12,754 nt of DNA, taken from the NCBI GenBank assembly GCA_031266635.1, contig JAISAN010000135.1, positions 1 through 12,754 on the forward strand, in the 5' to 3' direction. The notes under the pieces were generated by a model, which saw nothing but the letters and a program-made list of their open reading frames with translations, was not told where the DNA came from and made no database searches. Of the stretch, positions 6,330 through 12,754 are shown in pieces (positions within the stretch are counted from its first letter, which is position 1; every line of letters begins with the position of its first letter). The DNA is from Treponema sp. (GTDB taxonomy: Bacteria; Spirochaetota; Spirochaetia; Treponematales; Breznakiellaceae). Made by a program: the position numbers and the translations under genes.

Positions 6330-7667
6330 ATGGAAACAGATTTCGTGAGGATACGAAGGGAGAACCAAAACTTACCGGGAATTATCAAAATGGGAAAAAC
6401 GGTATATTCCCGTTCTATCTCGTGGACTATATTCCGGTATATTTTGACCGAAACCATGTTCTCCTTTCTGGTATCCTTTCTTTTTTTCTTTTTTATTTTT
6501 TTTGTTAACCAGCTCCTCCTCCTGGCTCAGGAGATTCTGACCAAACATGTTCCCCTGGGCCAGGTGGCCCTGCTGGTTCTTTTTTCGATCCCTTCGATTA
6601 TCGCCATGTCCGCTCCCTTCGCTTCCCTGGTTGGAACCCTGATGACGGTGGGGCGTTTAACCAGCGACAACGAGGTGCTGGTGATGCTTTCTTCCGGGCT
6701 TTCGTACAAAAATATTTTTTTACCCGCCATAAGCGTAGGGATCATTATCTCCATGCTTTCTTTTTTTGCCAACGATGTGCTTTTGCCTGCGGGAACGGTT
6801 CAATTTGCCCGGCTCTACCGGCGGATACTGCTTTCTACCCCGGCCCTGGAACTGGAGGCCAATTCGGTAAAACGTTTTAAGGACACGGTAATCGTTACCG
6901 GGGACGTAACGGGAAACGCCATTGACAATGTGCTTATCCTGGACCGCACCGATGGCGGGGAACGGCGGGTGATTATGGCCCGGAATGCGGAATTAAAAGA
7001 CGGGGGCAGAGAGGGCCTCAGCCTTGATTTGGACCGGGCCTTTATTCAGTCCTCCAAGGAAATCGTCCGGGAGGACTATGATTATGCTTCCAGTTCGTTC
7101 CTCCGGTACTGGGTGCCCCAGGAAGATCTAATCCAGGCGGTAGCTTCCATCGGTCCCCGGGAAATGAGTTCCCTTGATGTACACCGGGAGATTAGAAAAA
7201 AAACCGCGGAACTTGGCAGCAGGCTTGAGGAACGGAAAAACCGGGTTACCGGTCATGCCCTGGCCCTGGAAGAGGTATTGCGTCTGGGGCCCGCCAATGA
7301 GGGGTGGAATCGCAGGACTAATCTGCTTGGCGCGTATCAGCGGGAAGCGCAGGCCCTGGAAGTTATGAAAACAGACCGGAGTATCCAGATTTACCGGCTT
7401 GAATATTACAAGAAATTTTCGATCCCCTTTGGGGCTCTTTCCTTTGTTTTTCTCGCCGTTTCTCTGGGACTGCTGGCGAAAAAGAGCGGTCAGACCGTGG
7501 GGTTTATCTTCGGCCTTCTTATCGCGGTAGTTTATTGGGCTCTGCTGCTGGGAGGACAGACTATGGGGATCCGGCTTGGGTATTCCCCGTTCTGGTCCAT
7601 GTGGTTTCCCAATATTCTTGCCATGTCTACCGGCCTGATTATGGCCGTCCTAAGGCTTCGAAAATGA
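6330..7667 (+). CDS. lptF: LptF-type permease subunit (YjgP/YjgQ family)
   Basis: Inner-membrane permease of the Lpt ABC transporter that extracts lipopolysaccharide or an equivalent glycolipid toward the outer membrane. Six membrane segments are visible: about 43-65 (very Phe-rich), 77-107, 128-150, 362-382, 390-412 and 423-443, with a large periplasmic beta domain between the third and fourth. The family's conserved segment after the periplasmic domain is present as YYKKFSIPFGALSFVFLAVS. The product is long (445 against about 350-370) because of a charged helical stretch, residues about 285-355, just before the fourth segment; the paralogue next door lacks it. The start could be the ATG at 6330 (weak AGG upstream) or the ATG at 6390, after which family similarity begins. 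It overlaps lptG by four bases (ATGA). Which of the pair is F or G is a guess. Confidence 0.85.
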   Translation: METDFVRIRRENQNLPGIIKMGKTVYSRSISWTIFRYILTETMFSFLVSFLFFFFIFFVNQLLLLAQEILTKHVPLGQVALLVLFSIPSIIAMSAPFASLVGTLMTVGRLTSDNEVLVMLSSGLSYKNIFLPAISVGIIISMLSFFANDVLLPAGTVQFARLYRRILLSTPALELEANSVKRFKDTVIVTGDVTGNAIDNVLILDRTDGGERRVIMARNAELKDGGREGLSLDLDRAFIQSSKEIVREDYDYASSSFLRYWVPQEDLIQAVASIGPREMSSLDVHREIRKKTAELGSRLEERKNRVTGHALALEEVLRLGPANEGWNRRTNLLGAYQREAQALEVMKTDRSIQIYRLEYYKKFSIPFGALSFVFLAVSLGLLAKKSGQTVGFIFGLLIAVVYWALLLGGQTMGIRLGYSPFWSMWFPNILAMSTGLIMAVLRLRK

Positions 7668-8734
7668 TCACGATCCTCGACCGGTATCTGATGCGGCAGT
7701 TTTTGCCCATCTTTGTCGTGGCCGCGGGCATGTTTATGACGCTTGTTTCCCTGATCGATCTTTTTGCCAACCTGGTACGTTATTTGAATTATGAAGTCTC
7801 TTTTCAGCAAATATTCCAGGTTAGTCTTTTTTATCTTCCCAAAAGCTTTTCCTATGCCATGCCCGTTTCCCTGCTTTTTGCCGCCGCCTATACCCTGGGA
7901 GATTTGTACGGCAGAAATGAATTGACCTCCATTTTTTCATCCGGCATACCATTCTGGCGTTTTTCCATGTCCCTGGTTTTTATGGGGCTCTTGGCTTCGA
8001 TTTTTTCGTTTTACTTTGACGATGTGGTGGTGATTCCTACCCTGAAGAAAAAAAATGATCTTTCCCGAACCCTGCTCCGCCAGCAGCGGACGGAAAATAA
8101 CTCCGACATTGTTATCAAGGCCATGAATGGCCAGCTTATCTATTCGGTGGATTTTTATGACCGGACCGGCCAGATACTGAACGGGGTGAGTATTGTGGAA
8201 CAAAATCCCCGGGGGGAATTCATATCTCTTATCCGTTCTCCCCAGGCCGTGTGGAACGGGGAACATTGGCTTTTTTCAAACGCCGTTATTTACCAGTGGG
8301 AAGACGGCCTGCTCCGGGTAGGGCCCCTCCCGGAAACCGATAGATACCGGGAACAACCCGATGCCTTTCGGAGAAGCGCGGTAAACGTGGAGGAATTATC
8401 CGCCCGGGACGCGGGCTTGTTGGTTAAGGACCTGAAAAACGCGGGGCTCCCCTTTATTGAAGCCCAGGCGGATTATTATCACCGTTTTTCCTTTGCCACC
8501 GCCTCTCTTGTGGTGATGATTCTCTCCATCTCTATGGGCGGCCGTTTCAGAAAAAATATCCTCCTTATGAGCCTCCTGGCGAGCCTTGGTTCGGCGGTGA
8601 TTTTTTATGTCATGGAGATGATCAGCATGATGATGGCCCGGCTGGGCTATATTCCCCCCTTTATCGGCGCATGGTTCCCGGTGGGCGCCTTTATCGTTAT
8701 CGGCGCCTTGATGCTGCGGAGCGCGAAAACATAA
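7664..8734 (+). CDS. lptG: LptG-type permease subunit (YjgP/YjgQ family)
   Basis: Second permease subunit, expected to pair with the preceding product around an LptB ATPase dimer that is not encoded here. The 356-residue length is normal. Membrane segments are at about 13-35, 55-80, 98-122, 275-292, 298-325 and 333-352; the periplasmic domain between 125 and 270 is beta-rich. The conserved YYHRFSFATASLVVMILSIS precedes the fourth segment. I take the ATG at 7664 because it overlaps the lptF stop as ATGA and opens directly on the family's N-terminal ILDRYLMRQFL; the frame is open further upstream inside lptF, but that stretch is antecedent noise. Many treponemes are thought to lack classical LPS, so the substrate may be another lipoglycan; that is inference. 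Confidence 0.88.
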   Translation: MITILDRYLMRQFLPIFVVAAGMFMTLVSLIDLFANLVRYLNYEVSFQQIFQVSLFYLPKSFSYAMPVSLLFAAAYTLGDLYGRNELTSIFSSGIPFWRFSMSLVFMGLLASIFSFYFDDVVVIPTLKKKNDLSRTLLRQQRTENNSDIVIKAMNGQLIYSVDFYDRTGQILNGVSIVEQNPRGEFISLIRSPQAVWNGEHWLFSNAVIYQWEDGLLRVGPLPETDRYREQPDAFRRSAVNVEELSARDAGLLVKDLKNAGLPFIEAQADYYHRFSFATASLVVMILSISMGGRFRKNILLMSLLASLGSAVIFYVMEMISMMMARLGYIPPFIGAWFPVGAFIVIGALMLRSAKT

Positions 8735-8767
8735 GCGCCCGGTTCGCGCCTGCCCCAGGTTCTTTAC

Positions 8768-8802
8768 CGTCGCCCTGACGCTTTGCTTTTTCCCTTTTTT
8801 TT
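8768..8802 (+). terminator. Weak intrinsic-terminator-like sequence after lptG
   Basis: CGTC (8768-8771) pairs with GACG (8777-8780) around a five-base loop, followed by a T-rich stretch ending in T8 (8795-8802). The stem is only four pairs, so termination would be inefficient at best. Confidence 0.25.
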
Positions 8803-8810
8803 GCTATATA
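8783..8810 (+). promoter_or_regulatory. Candidate tgt promoter giving a leaderless transcript
   Basis: TTGCTT (8783-8788) and TATATA (8805-8810) are 16 bases apart. A start six to seven bases after the -10 box falls on the A of the ATG at 8817, and no Shine-Dalgarno sequence precedes that ATG. The spacer contains a T8 run (8795-8802). The boxes are only near-consensus. Confidence 0.4.
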
Positions 8811-8816
8811 TGGTAA

Positions 8817-9950
8817 ATGGGCTGTTTTGTCATTAATCACGCCGAGCCGGCCGGTCATGCCCGGACGGGGATTCTGGAACTGCCCCACGGAAAGGTTTCT
8901 ACCCCCGTATTCATGCCCGTGGGAACCAATGGAACCGTTAAAGCCCTGACCGTAGACGATCTTGAGACCATCGGTTTTGAGATTATCCTTTCCAACACCT
9001 ATCATCTGTACCTCCGTCCGGGAACCGGGGTAATCGGCGCCGCCGGGGGGCTTCATAAATTTATGAACTGGAAAAAAAACATCCTCACCGATTCCGGGGG
9101 CTTTCAGATCTTCTCCCTGGCCCCCCTGCGAAAAATTTGCCCCGAAGGCGCGGAATTCCAGTCCCATATCGACGGCGCCCGGCATTTTTTCAGCCCCGAG
9201 ACAGCGGTGGAAATCCAGGCCGTTTTGGGGAGTGATATTCAGATGGCCCTGGATATTTGTACCGGCTGGGGAACCGCCCACACGGACGCGCTAAAGGCCC
9301 TGGAAATAACCGCGGACTGGCTGAACCGGGCCAAACAAACCTGGGAGCATACCCGCGATACGACGGACTACCGGGGGCTTTTGTTTGGCATTGTCCAGGG
9401 GAATTTTTACCCCGAACTCCGTAAACAAAGCGCGGAACTTACCGTGGCGGCGGATACTCCGGGGATTGCCATTGGGGGGCTTTCGGTGGGGGAACCCCCG
9501 GATGTGTTTTCCGAATACCTGAACCTGAACGCCGCCCTTTTGCCCCCGGAAAAACCCCGGTATGTTATGGGGATTGGAACGCCCGATTATATCCTTTCGG
9601 CCATTGAGGCGGGGGTCGATATGTTTGACTGCGTGCTCCCCACCAGGGAAGCCCGGAACGGCCGGGTTTTTACCCGCCGCGGCCCCTTTGCCCTGAAAAA
9701 AGCCGAAAACCGGCTTGATTTTCAGCCGATAGATGAAGAGTGCGGATGCAAAGTTTGCCGGGCCTACAGCCGGGCCTACCTCCGCCATCTTTTCAAGACC
9801 CAGGAGATTCTCTGTTCCATGCTGGCAAGTTACCACAATCTGTATTTTCTTCACGATCTGGTAAAAAACGCCCGCCGGGCCATAGAAGAGGATCGGTTCA
9901 TCGCTTTTAAGAAAAATTTTCTTTCCCGCTACCGGGAGGTCCCAGAATGA
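8817..9950 (+). CDS. tgt: tRNA-guanine transglycosylase
   Basis: Exchanges guanine 34 in the anticodon wobble position of GUN tRNAs for preQ1, the committed step of queuosine formation on tRNA. The 377-residue length fits the bacterial enzyme. Key residues are visible: TDSGGFQ with Asp92 (equivalent to Asp102 of the Zymomonas enzyme), LDICTG where the usual motif is FDEC, GIVQGN where GIVQGG is usual, and DMFDCVLPTREARNG with nucleophile Asp271. The zinc site is complete: Cys309, Cys311, Cys314 and His340 with family spacing. The start at 8817 directly precedes the conserved N terminus but has no ribosome-binding site; see the promoter entry. The stop overlaps the HEAT-protein ATG by four bases. 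No queC, queD, queE or queF gene is in view. Confidence 0.95.
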   Translation: MGCFVINHAEPAGHARTGILELPHGKVSTPVFMPVGTNGTVKALTVDDLETIGFEIILSNTYHLYLRPGTGVIGAAGGLHKFMNWKKNILTDSGGFQIFSLAPLRKICPEGAEFQSHIDGARHFFSPETAVEIQAVLGSDIQMALDICTGWGTAHTDALKALEITADWLNRAKQTWEHTRDTTDYRGLLFGIVQGNFYPELRKQSAELTVAADTPGIAIGGLSVGEPPDVFSEYLNLNAALLPPEKPRYVMGIGTPDYILSAIEAGVDMFDCVLPTREARNGRVFTRRGPFALKKAENRLDFQPIDEECGCKVCRAYSRAYLRHLFKTQEILCSMLASYHNLYFLHDLVKNARRAIEEDRFIAFKKNFLSRYREVPE

Positions 9951-11467
9951 AAAAAATCTTTTTTTGGCTAATTTTTTGCCTGTCCCTTGGGCTTTTTGCC
10001 CAGGAAACGGAACCCGCTGCTGAACCCGCCGCAGCGGCTGAATCCCCGGCAGAACCCGCCGTGGCCGCCGCTGAATCGTCGGCGGCCGAATCGCCGGAGA
10101 CTGAAACATCCGCTGTTCCCGGCGAAGGGGCGCCCGAATCCGCCGCGCCGGCTGAACCGGAACCCGCCCCCCCCATACCGCCGGAAAACACCGTCGAGGC
10201 CGCCCGGCTTGCGACCATCCGCTACGGCACGGAAACGGAAATTGCCGCCCTGATCCAGACCCTGAAAACCGAAGGGACCGATTATCTTGACAACGAGCTG
10301 GTCGCCCTGGTGGAAACTACCCGGAACCAGCAGATCCTTAGCGGGGTGTTTACTTTTTTTGGCGACCGGAACCAAAGCGGCCTGGAAAGCCGGGCGATCC
10401 GGGCCATTGAGGAACGGGACGATGAGACCAACGAGACCGTACTGGCCGCGGCGGATTACCTGGGCAAGGTAAAAGCGGGGAGAGCGCTTGATGTTTTGAT
10501 GAAGCTCCTGGATTCCCAGGAACGGCGTTTTATGGGAACCGCTTTCAGGGCCCTGGGCCGGGTTGGCGGAACCGGCCCGGAAGCCGCGGATGACGCAGCG
10601 GAGTACCTTATTGATTATTATACCAACCGGGAACCGGGGGATGAAAACCGCCGGGAGATTATCACCGCCCTGGGGGCCGCCGGTTCCCGCAAAGGGGTTT
10701 CGTTCCTCGCGGAAATCGCCGGTAGTAACGAGGAGCGGGTAAGCCTCCGCATTGCCGCGCTGGAAGCCCTGGCCAGGATCGGGGATGCGGAAGGCCTGAA
10801 CGCCGTCATTTCTTCCGTTTCCGCCGCGGACCCCAATGTCCGGTCCAGCGCGGTGGCCGCCCTGGGGCCTTTTTCCGGGGAAGAAGTAGACAGCGCCATC
10901 CTTGAAGCCTTCCGGGATTCCTATTACCGGACCCGGATCGCCGCGGCCCAGGCCAGCAGGGAGCGGAAATTTGAAAAGGCGATCCCCTACCTCCGCTACC
11001 GGGCTGAACGGGACGATGTTCCGGCGGTCAAGGACGAGGCCATCCGCGCCCTGGGGGCCATTGGCAATGAGGAATGTCTGTCCATCATCGAGTCCCTTTT
11101 TTCCGAGCGGAAAAACGCCGACCGGGTCAGGATTGTCGCGGCGGAAATGCTGATACACAACGGGCCCGGCACATACCTGGGCCGCCTGATGGTGGAACTG
11201 GACGAGGCAAAAACAAAAAACCAAACCGCCCTGTACAACGGTTTTTTGAAGATTGCCGGTGAAGCGAAAACCGAAAAACTTGAGGACCTGGCCCGCCGTT
11301 TTCTGGCCTCCGGGGGAATTATCGAAAAATCCTACGCCCTGGACATGGCGGCGAACAACCGTCTAAAAACGCTGATAGAAGAAGTGCGGGCCCTGACAGA
11401 GGATAAAAACGCCAGCCTTGCCCGGAAAGCCCGGCGGGTTCTGGATACTCTGGAAGCGGGGGACTGA
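9947..11467 (+). CDS. Exported HEAT-repeat protein with Ala/Pro/Glu-rich linker
   Basis: A periplasmic or envelope protein of unknown function, 506 residues. Residues 1-19 are a signal peptide (MKKIFFWLIFCLSLGLFAQ), with no lipobox cysteine after it, so cleavage is by signal peptidase I. Residues 20-80 are a low-complexity linker of Ala, Pro, Glu and Ser. From about 83 to the end the chain is all-helical with HEAT/PBS-lyase-type repeats of about 32-37 residues, recognisable from lines such as ALDVLMKLLD, AFRALGRVGG, IITALGAAGSRKGVSFL, ALEALARIGDAEGLNAV, AVAALGPFSGEEV and AIRALGAIGNEECLSII. Such solenoids usually act as binding scaffolds; the partner is unknown. The ATG overlaps the tgt stop (ATGA), so translation is probably coupled even though the functions look unrelated. 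A long antisense open frame over it is a GC-rich shadow. Confidence 0.88.
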   Translation: MKKIFFWLIFCLSLGLFAQETEPAAEPAAAAESPAEPAVAAAESSAAESPETETSAVPGEGAPESAAPAEPEPAPPIPPENTVEAARLATIRYGTETEIAALIQTLKTEGTDYLDNELVALVETTRNQQILSGVFTFFGDRNQSGLESRAIRAIEERDDETNETVLAAADYLGKVKAGRALDVLMKLLDSQERRFMGTAFRALGRVGGTGPEAADDAAEYLIDYYTNREPGDENRREIITALGAAGSRKGVSFLAEIAGSNEERVSLRIAALEALARIGDAEGLNAVISSVSAADPNVRSSAVAALGPFSGEEVDSAILEAFRDSYYRTRIAAAQASRERKFEKAIPYLRYRAERDDVPAVKDEAIRALGAIGNEECLSIIESLFSERKNADRVRIVAAEMLIHNGPGTYLGRLMVELDEAKTKNQTALYNGFLKIAGEAKTEKLEDLARRFLASGGIIEKSYALDMAANNRLKTLIEEVRALTEDKNASLARKARRVLDTLEAGD

Positions 11468-11493
11468 GAAACCCGGCACATGATACCCAAGAG

Positions 11494-11511
11494 CCCCGCC
11501 TTCCGGCGGGG
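11494..11511. terminator. GC-rich stem-loop between convergent genes
   Basis: CCCCGCC (11494-11500) pairs perfectly with GGCGGGG (11505-11511) around a TTCC loop. It lies between the stops of the HEAT gene and the convergent chemotaxis gene and could act on either strand. Neither strand has a proper T-run after it, so it may be a transcript-end stabiliser or a factor-assisted terminator. Confidence 0.45.
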
Positions 11512-11531
11512 GAACCTCATGGCGCGGAGGC

Positions 11532-12754
11532 TTATTCTACTTTGAATTTTGATACCTCGCCAACCAGCGCATCAATGTTTTCTTTGTTTTTTCCACTGAT
11601 GCCGTTTACGTGATTTACCGACACATTGATCTGGTCCGCTCCGATGGCCATCTCGTTCATCCCGTTGCTGATCTCCTGAGTCGCCAGTTCCAGATTTTTA
11701 CTCTCCTGTATTACCTGATGGCTCCCTTCAAGCATCTCCTGCGAACCGTCCTTGACCATCTGGGTCACTTCGTTCAAGTGTCCGATAGATTCCAAGATCT
11801 GTTTGCTCCCGGCGCCCTGTTCCTCCATGGCGTTACGGATATTTTCTTCCTGATCGGACACGGTTTTAATCCCGCTGTCTATGGCCTCAAACTTTTTGAG
11901 TACATTGTCGGCGGATTTGGTTATCTTGTCGATGGAATCCTTAATCTTTTTAAGCACAATGGAAATAGTTTTTGACTGTTCCCCGGAATTCTCGGCAAGC
12001 TTGCGTATTTCGTCAGCCACAACGGCGAAGCCTTTTCCCGCTTCTCCGGCGTGGGCCGCTTCAATGGCGGCATTCATTGACAAGAGGTTGGTCTGGCTGG
12101 ATATGTTTTCCATCACCGCGTTTATCTCCAAAAGCCCCTCGGATTCCCTGGCAATTTCCTGAATATCCGCCGCTACTTCCTGAAGACCCGTCCGTCCCAC
12201 TTCGGATGCGTTCATCAGTTCATTAACGCTGCTGGCGTTTTTGATGAGGGTCTGGGTAACGGACTGGATATTGACAAGCATTTCCTCAATAGCCGAGGAA
12301 GACTGGGCGACACTGGCGCTCTGCCGGTCTACATGGCCTGAGAGCTTGTCGATGTTGACGGTGATCTGTTCCATCGTGGCGTTGGTTTCGGTAACGCTGC
12401 TCGACTGGTTGATGACCCGGGCTTTTATACTCTGAATATTGGTGGTGATTTCATTGATCGCCGCGGCGGTTTCGGTCATGTTACCGGCAAGATCGTTTCC
12501 AATATCAGAGAGGGTGGAACTTTGATTTTTAATGGCCATAACCAGGTTCTTGATCTTGTCTATCGTGAAATTGATATACCCCGCCAGCTCCCCAACTTCA
12601 TCCTTTGAGCGTATATCAATTTGACGGGTCAGGTCCCCTTCGGAGACATCTTTCAGGATCGTCATGGTCTGCACAATAGGCTGGCTGATGGAACGGGCGA
12701 TGAAATAAGCCCCCGCGGTCATGGCGGCGAGCATCGCCGCGCCTATACAAATAA
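11532..12754 (-). CDS. Methyl-accepting chemotaxis protein, C-terminal part (5' end outside window)
   Basis: A transmembrane receptor that signals through CheW and CheA to the flagellar motor. The frame is open to the window edge: upstream of the ATG at 12732-12734 it still reads a hydrophobic ICIGAA stretch that belongs to the second membrane helix, so that ATG is internal and the sensor domain lies outside. In order come the end of the membrane helix (to ARSIS), a HAMP domain starting SQPIVQTMTILKDVSEGDLT, and a long coiled-coil signalling domain. The signalling tip is well conserved (NAAIEAAHAGEAGKGFAVVA followed by DEIRKLAENS). Gln/Glu-rich heptads flank the tip and would hold methylation sites. 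The C terminus ends SKFKVE without the CheR/CheB-tethering pentapeptide (NWETF type). The ligand cannot be told. Convergent with the HEAT gene. Confidence 0.93.
   Translation of the reverse strand, partial: ICIGAAMLAAMTAGAYFIARSISQPIVQTMTILKDVSEGDLTRQIDIRSKDEVGELAGYINFTIDKIKNLVMAIKNQSSTLSDIGNDLAGNMTETAAAINEITTNIQSIKARVINQSSSVTETNATMEQITVNIDKLSGHVDRQSASVAQSSSAIEEMLVNIQSVTQTLIKNASSVNELMNASEVGRTGLQEVAADIQEIARESEGLLEINAVMENISSQTNLLSMNAAIEAAHAGEAGKGFAVVADEIRKLAENSGEQSKTISIVLKKIKDSIDKITKSADNVLKKFEAIDSGIKTVSDQEENIRNAMEEQGAGSKQILESIGHLNEVTQMVKDGSQEMLEGSHQVIQESKNLELATQEISNGMNEMAIGADQINVSVNHVNGISGKNKENIDALVGEVSKFKVE

Noticed and set aside
6479..6505. T-rich run near the start of lptF as a phase-variation tract
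   Set aside because: The run is broken by C, A and G bases and encodes the Phe-rich first membrane helix, which explains it.
7535..7663. Upstream extension of lptG inside lptF
   Set aside because: The ATG at 7664 overlaps the lptF stop as ATGA and opens on the conserved family N terminus.
9968..11224. 418-codon open frame on the minus strand over the HEAT gene
   Set aside because: Low-complexity Gly/Phe/Arg product antisense to a protein with a signal peptide and clear repeats; a codon-bias shadow.

Overview
The window looks like chromosome of a treponeme-like spirochaete (Spirochaetota, Treponematales). This rests on three things: a lipoprotein with a permissive spirochaete-type lipobox (LMGC), two Cro/C1-type regulators of a kind common in treponemes, and the gene run ribF-rpsO-pnp-lptF-lptG-tgt-HEAT protein-MCP. 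It is an inference from gene content and codon style, not from a database match. The housekeeping part is GC-rich (many GGC, GCC and CGG codons), while about 1915-2280 is strikingly AT-rich.

Layout. Bases 1-1282 (minus strand) hold most of a surface-type lipoprotein built of about 45-residue repeats with a YVAG...YWKNG pattern, cut by the window edge. A 256-base divergent intergenic region follows; it carries four ACCC-N4/5-GGG palindromes starting at 1329, 1349, 1369 and 1399, exactly 20, 20 and 30 bases apart. Bases 1539-2973 form an accessory island: a small XRE regulator, a 55-residue orphan ORF coupled to a frameshifted HicA toxin gene, a GC-rich structured spacer, and a second XRE regulator. 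A 28-29 bp element (1391-1419 and 2368-2395) is repeated about 110-120 bp upstream of each regulator. The second regulator's reading frame runs into ribF.

Bases 2904-11467 are a dense plus-strand housekeeping block: FAD synthetase (ribF, with a degenerate flavokinase half), ribosomal protein S15, polynucleotide phosphorylase, the two LptF/LptG permease subunits, tRNA-guanine transglycosylase, and an exported HEAT-repeat protein. Several pairs are coupled by 1-4 base overlaps (rpsO/pnp, lptF/lptG, tgt/HEAT). A promoter-like sequence before tgt would place the transcript start at the ATG itself. Bases 11532-12754 (minus strand) are the C-terminal part of a methyl-accepting chemotaxis protein, convergent with the HEAT gene and separated from it by a strong stem-loop.

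How the parts work together. The housekeeping block joins translation and RNA turnover (S15, PNPase, TGT) to envelope biogenesis (LptFG, exported HEAT protein). The island between the lipoprotein and ribF looks like an inserted or shuffled regulatory and toxin-antitoxin module. The phased operator array and the shared upstream element suggest that the XRE proteins control themselves and possibly the divergent lipoprotein. I found no rRNA, tRNA, CRISPR array or insertion sequence.
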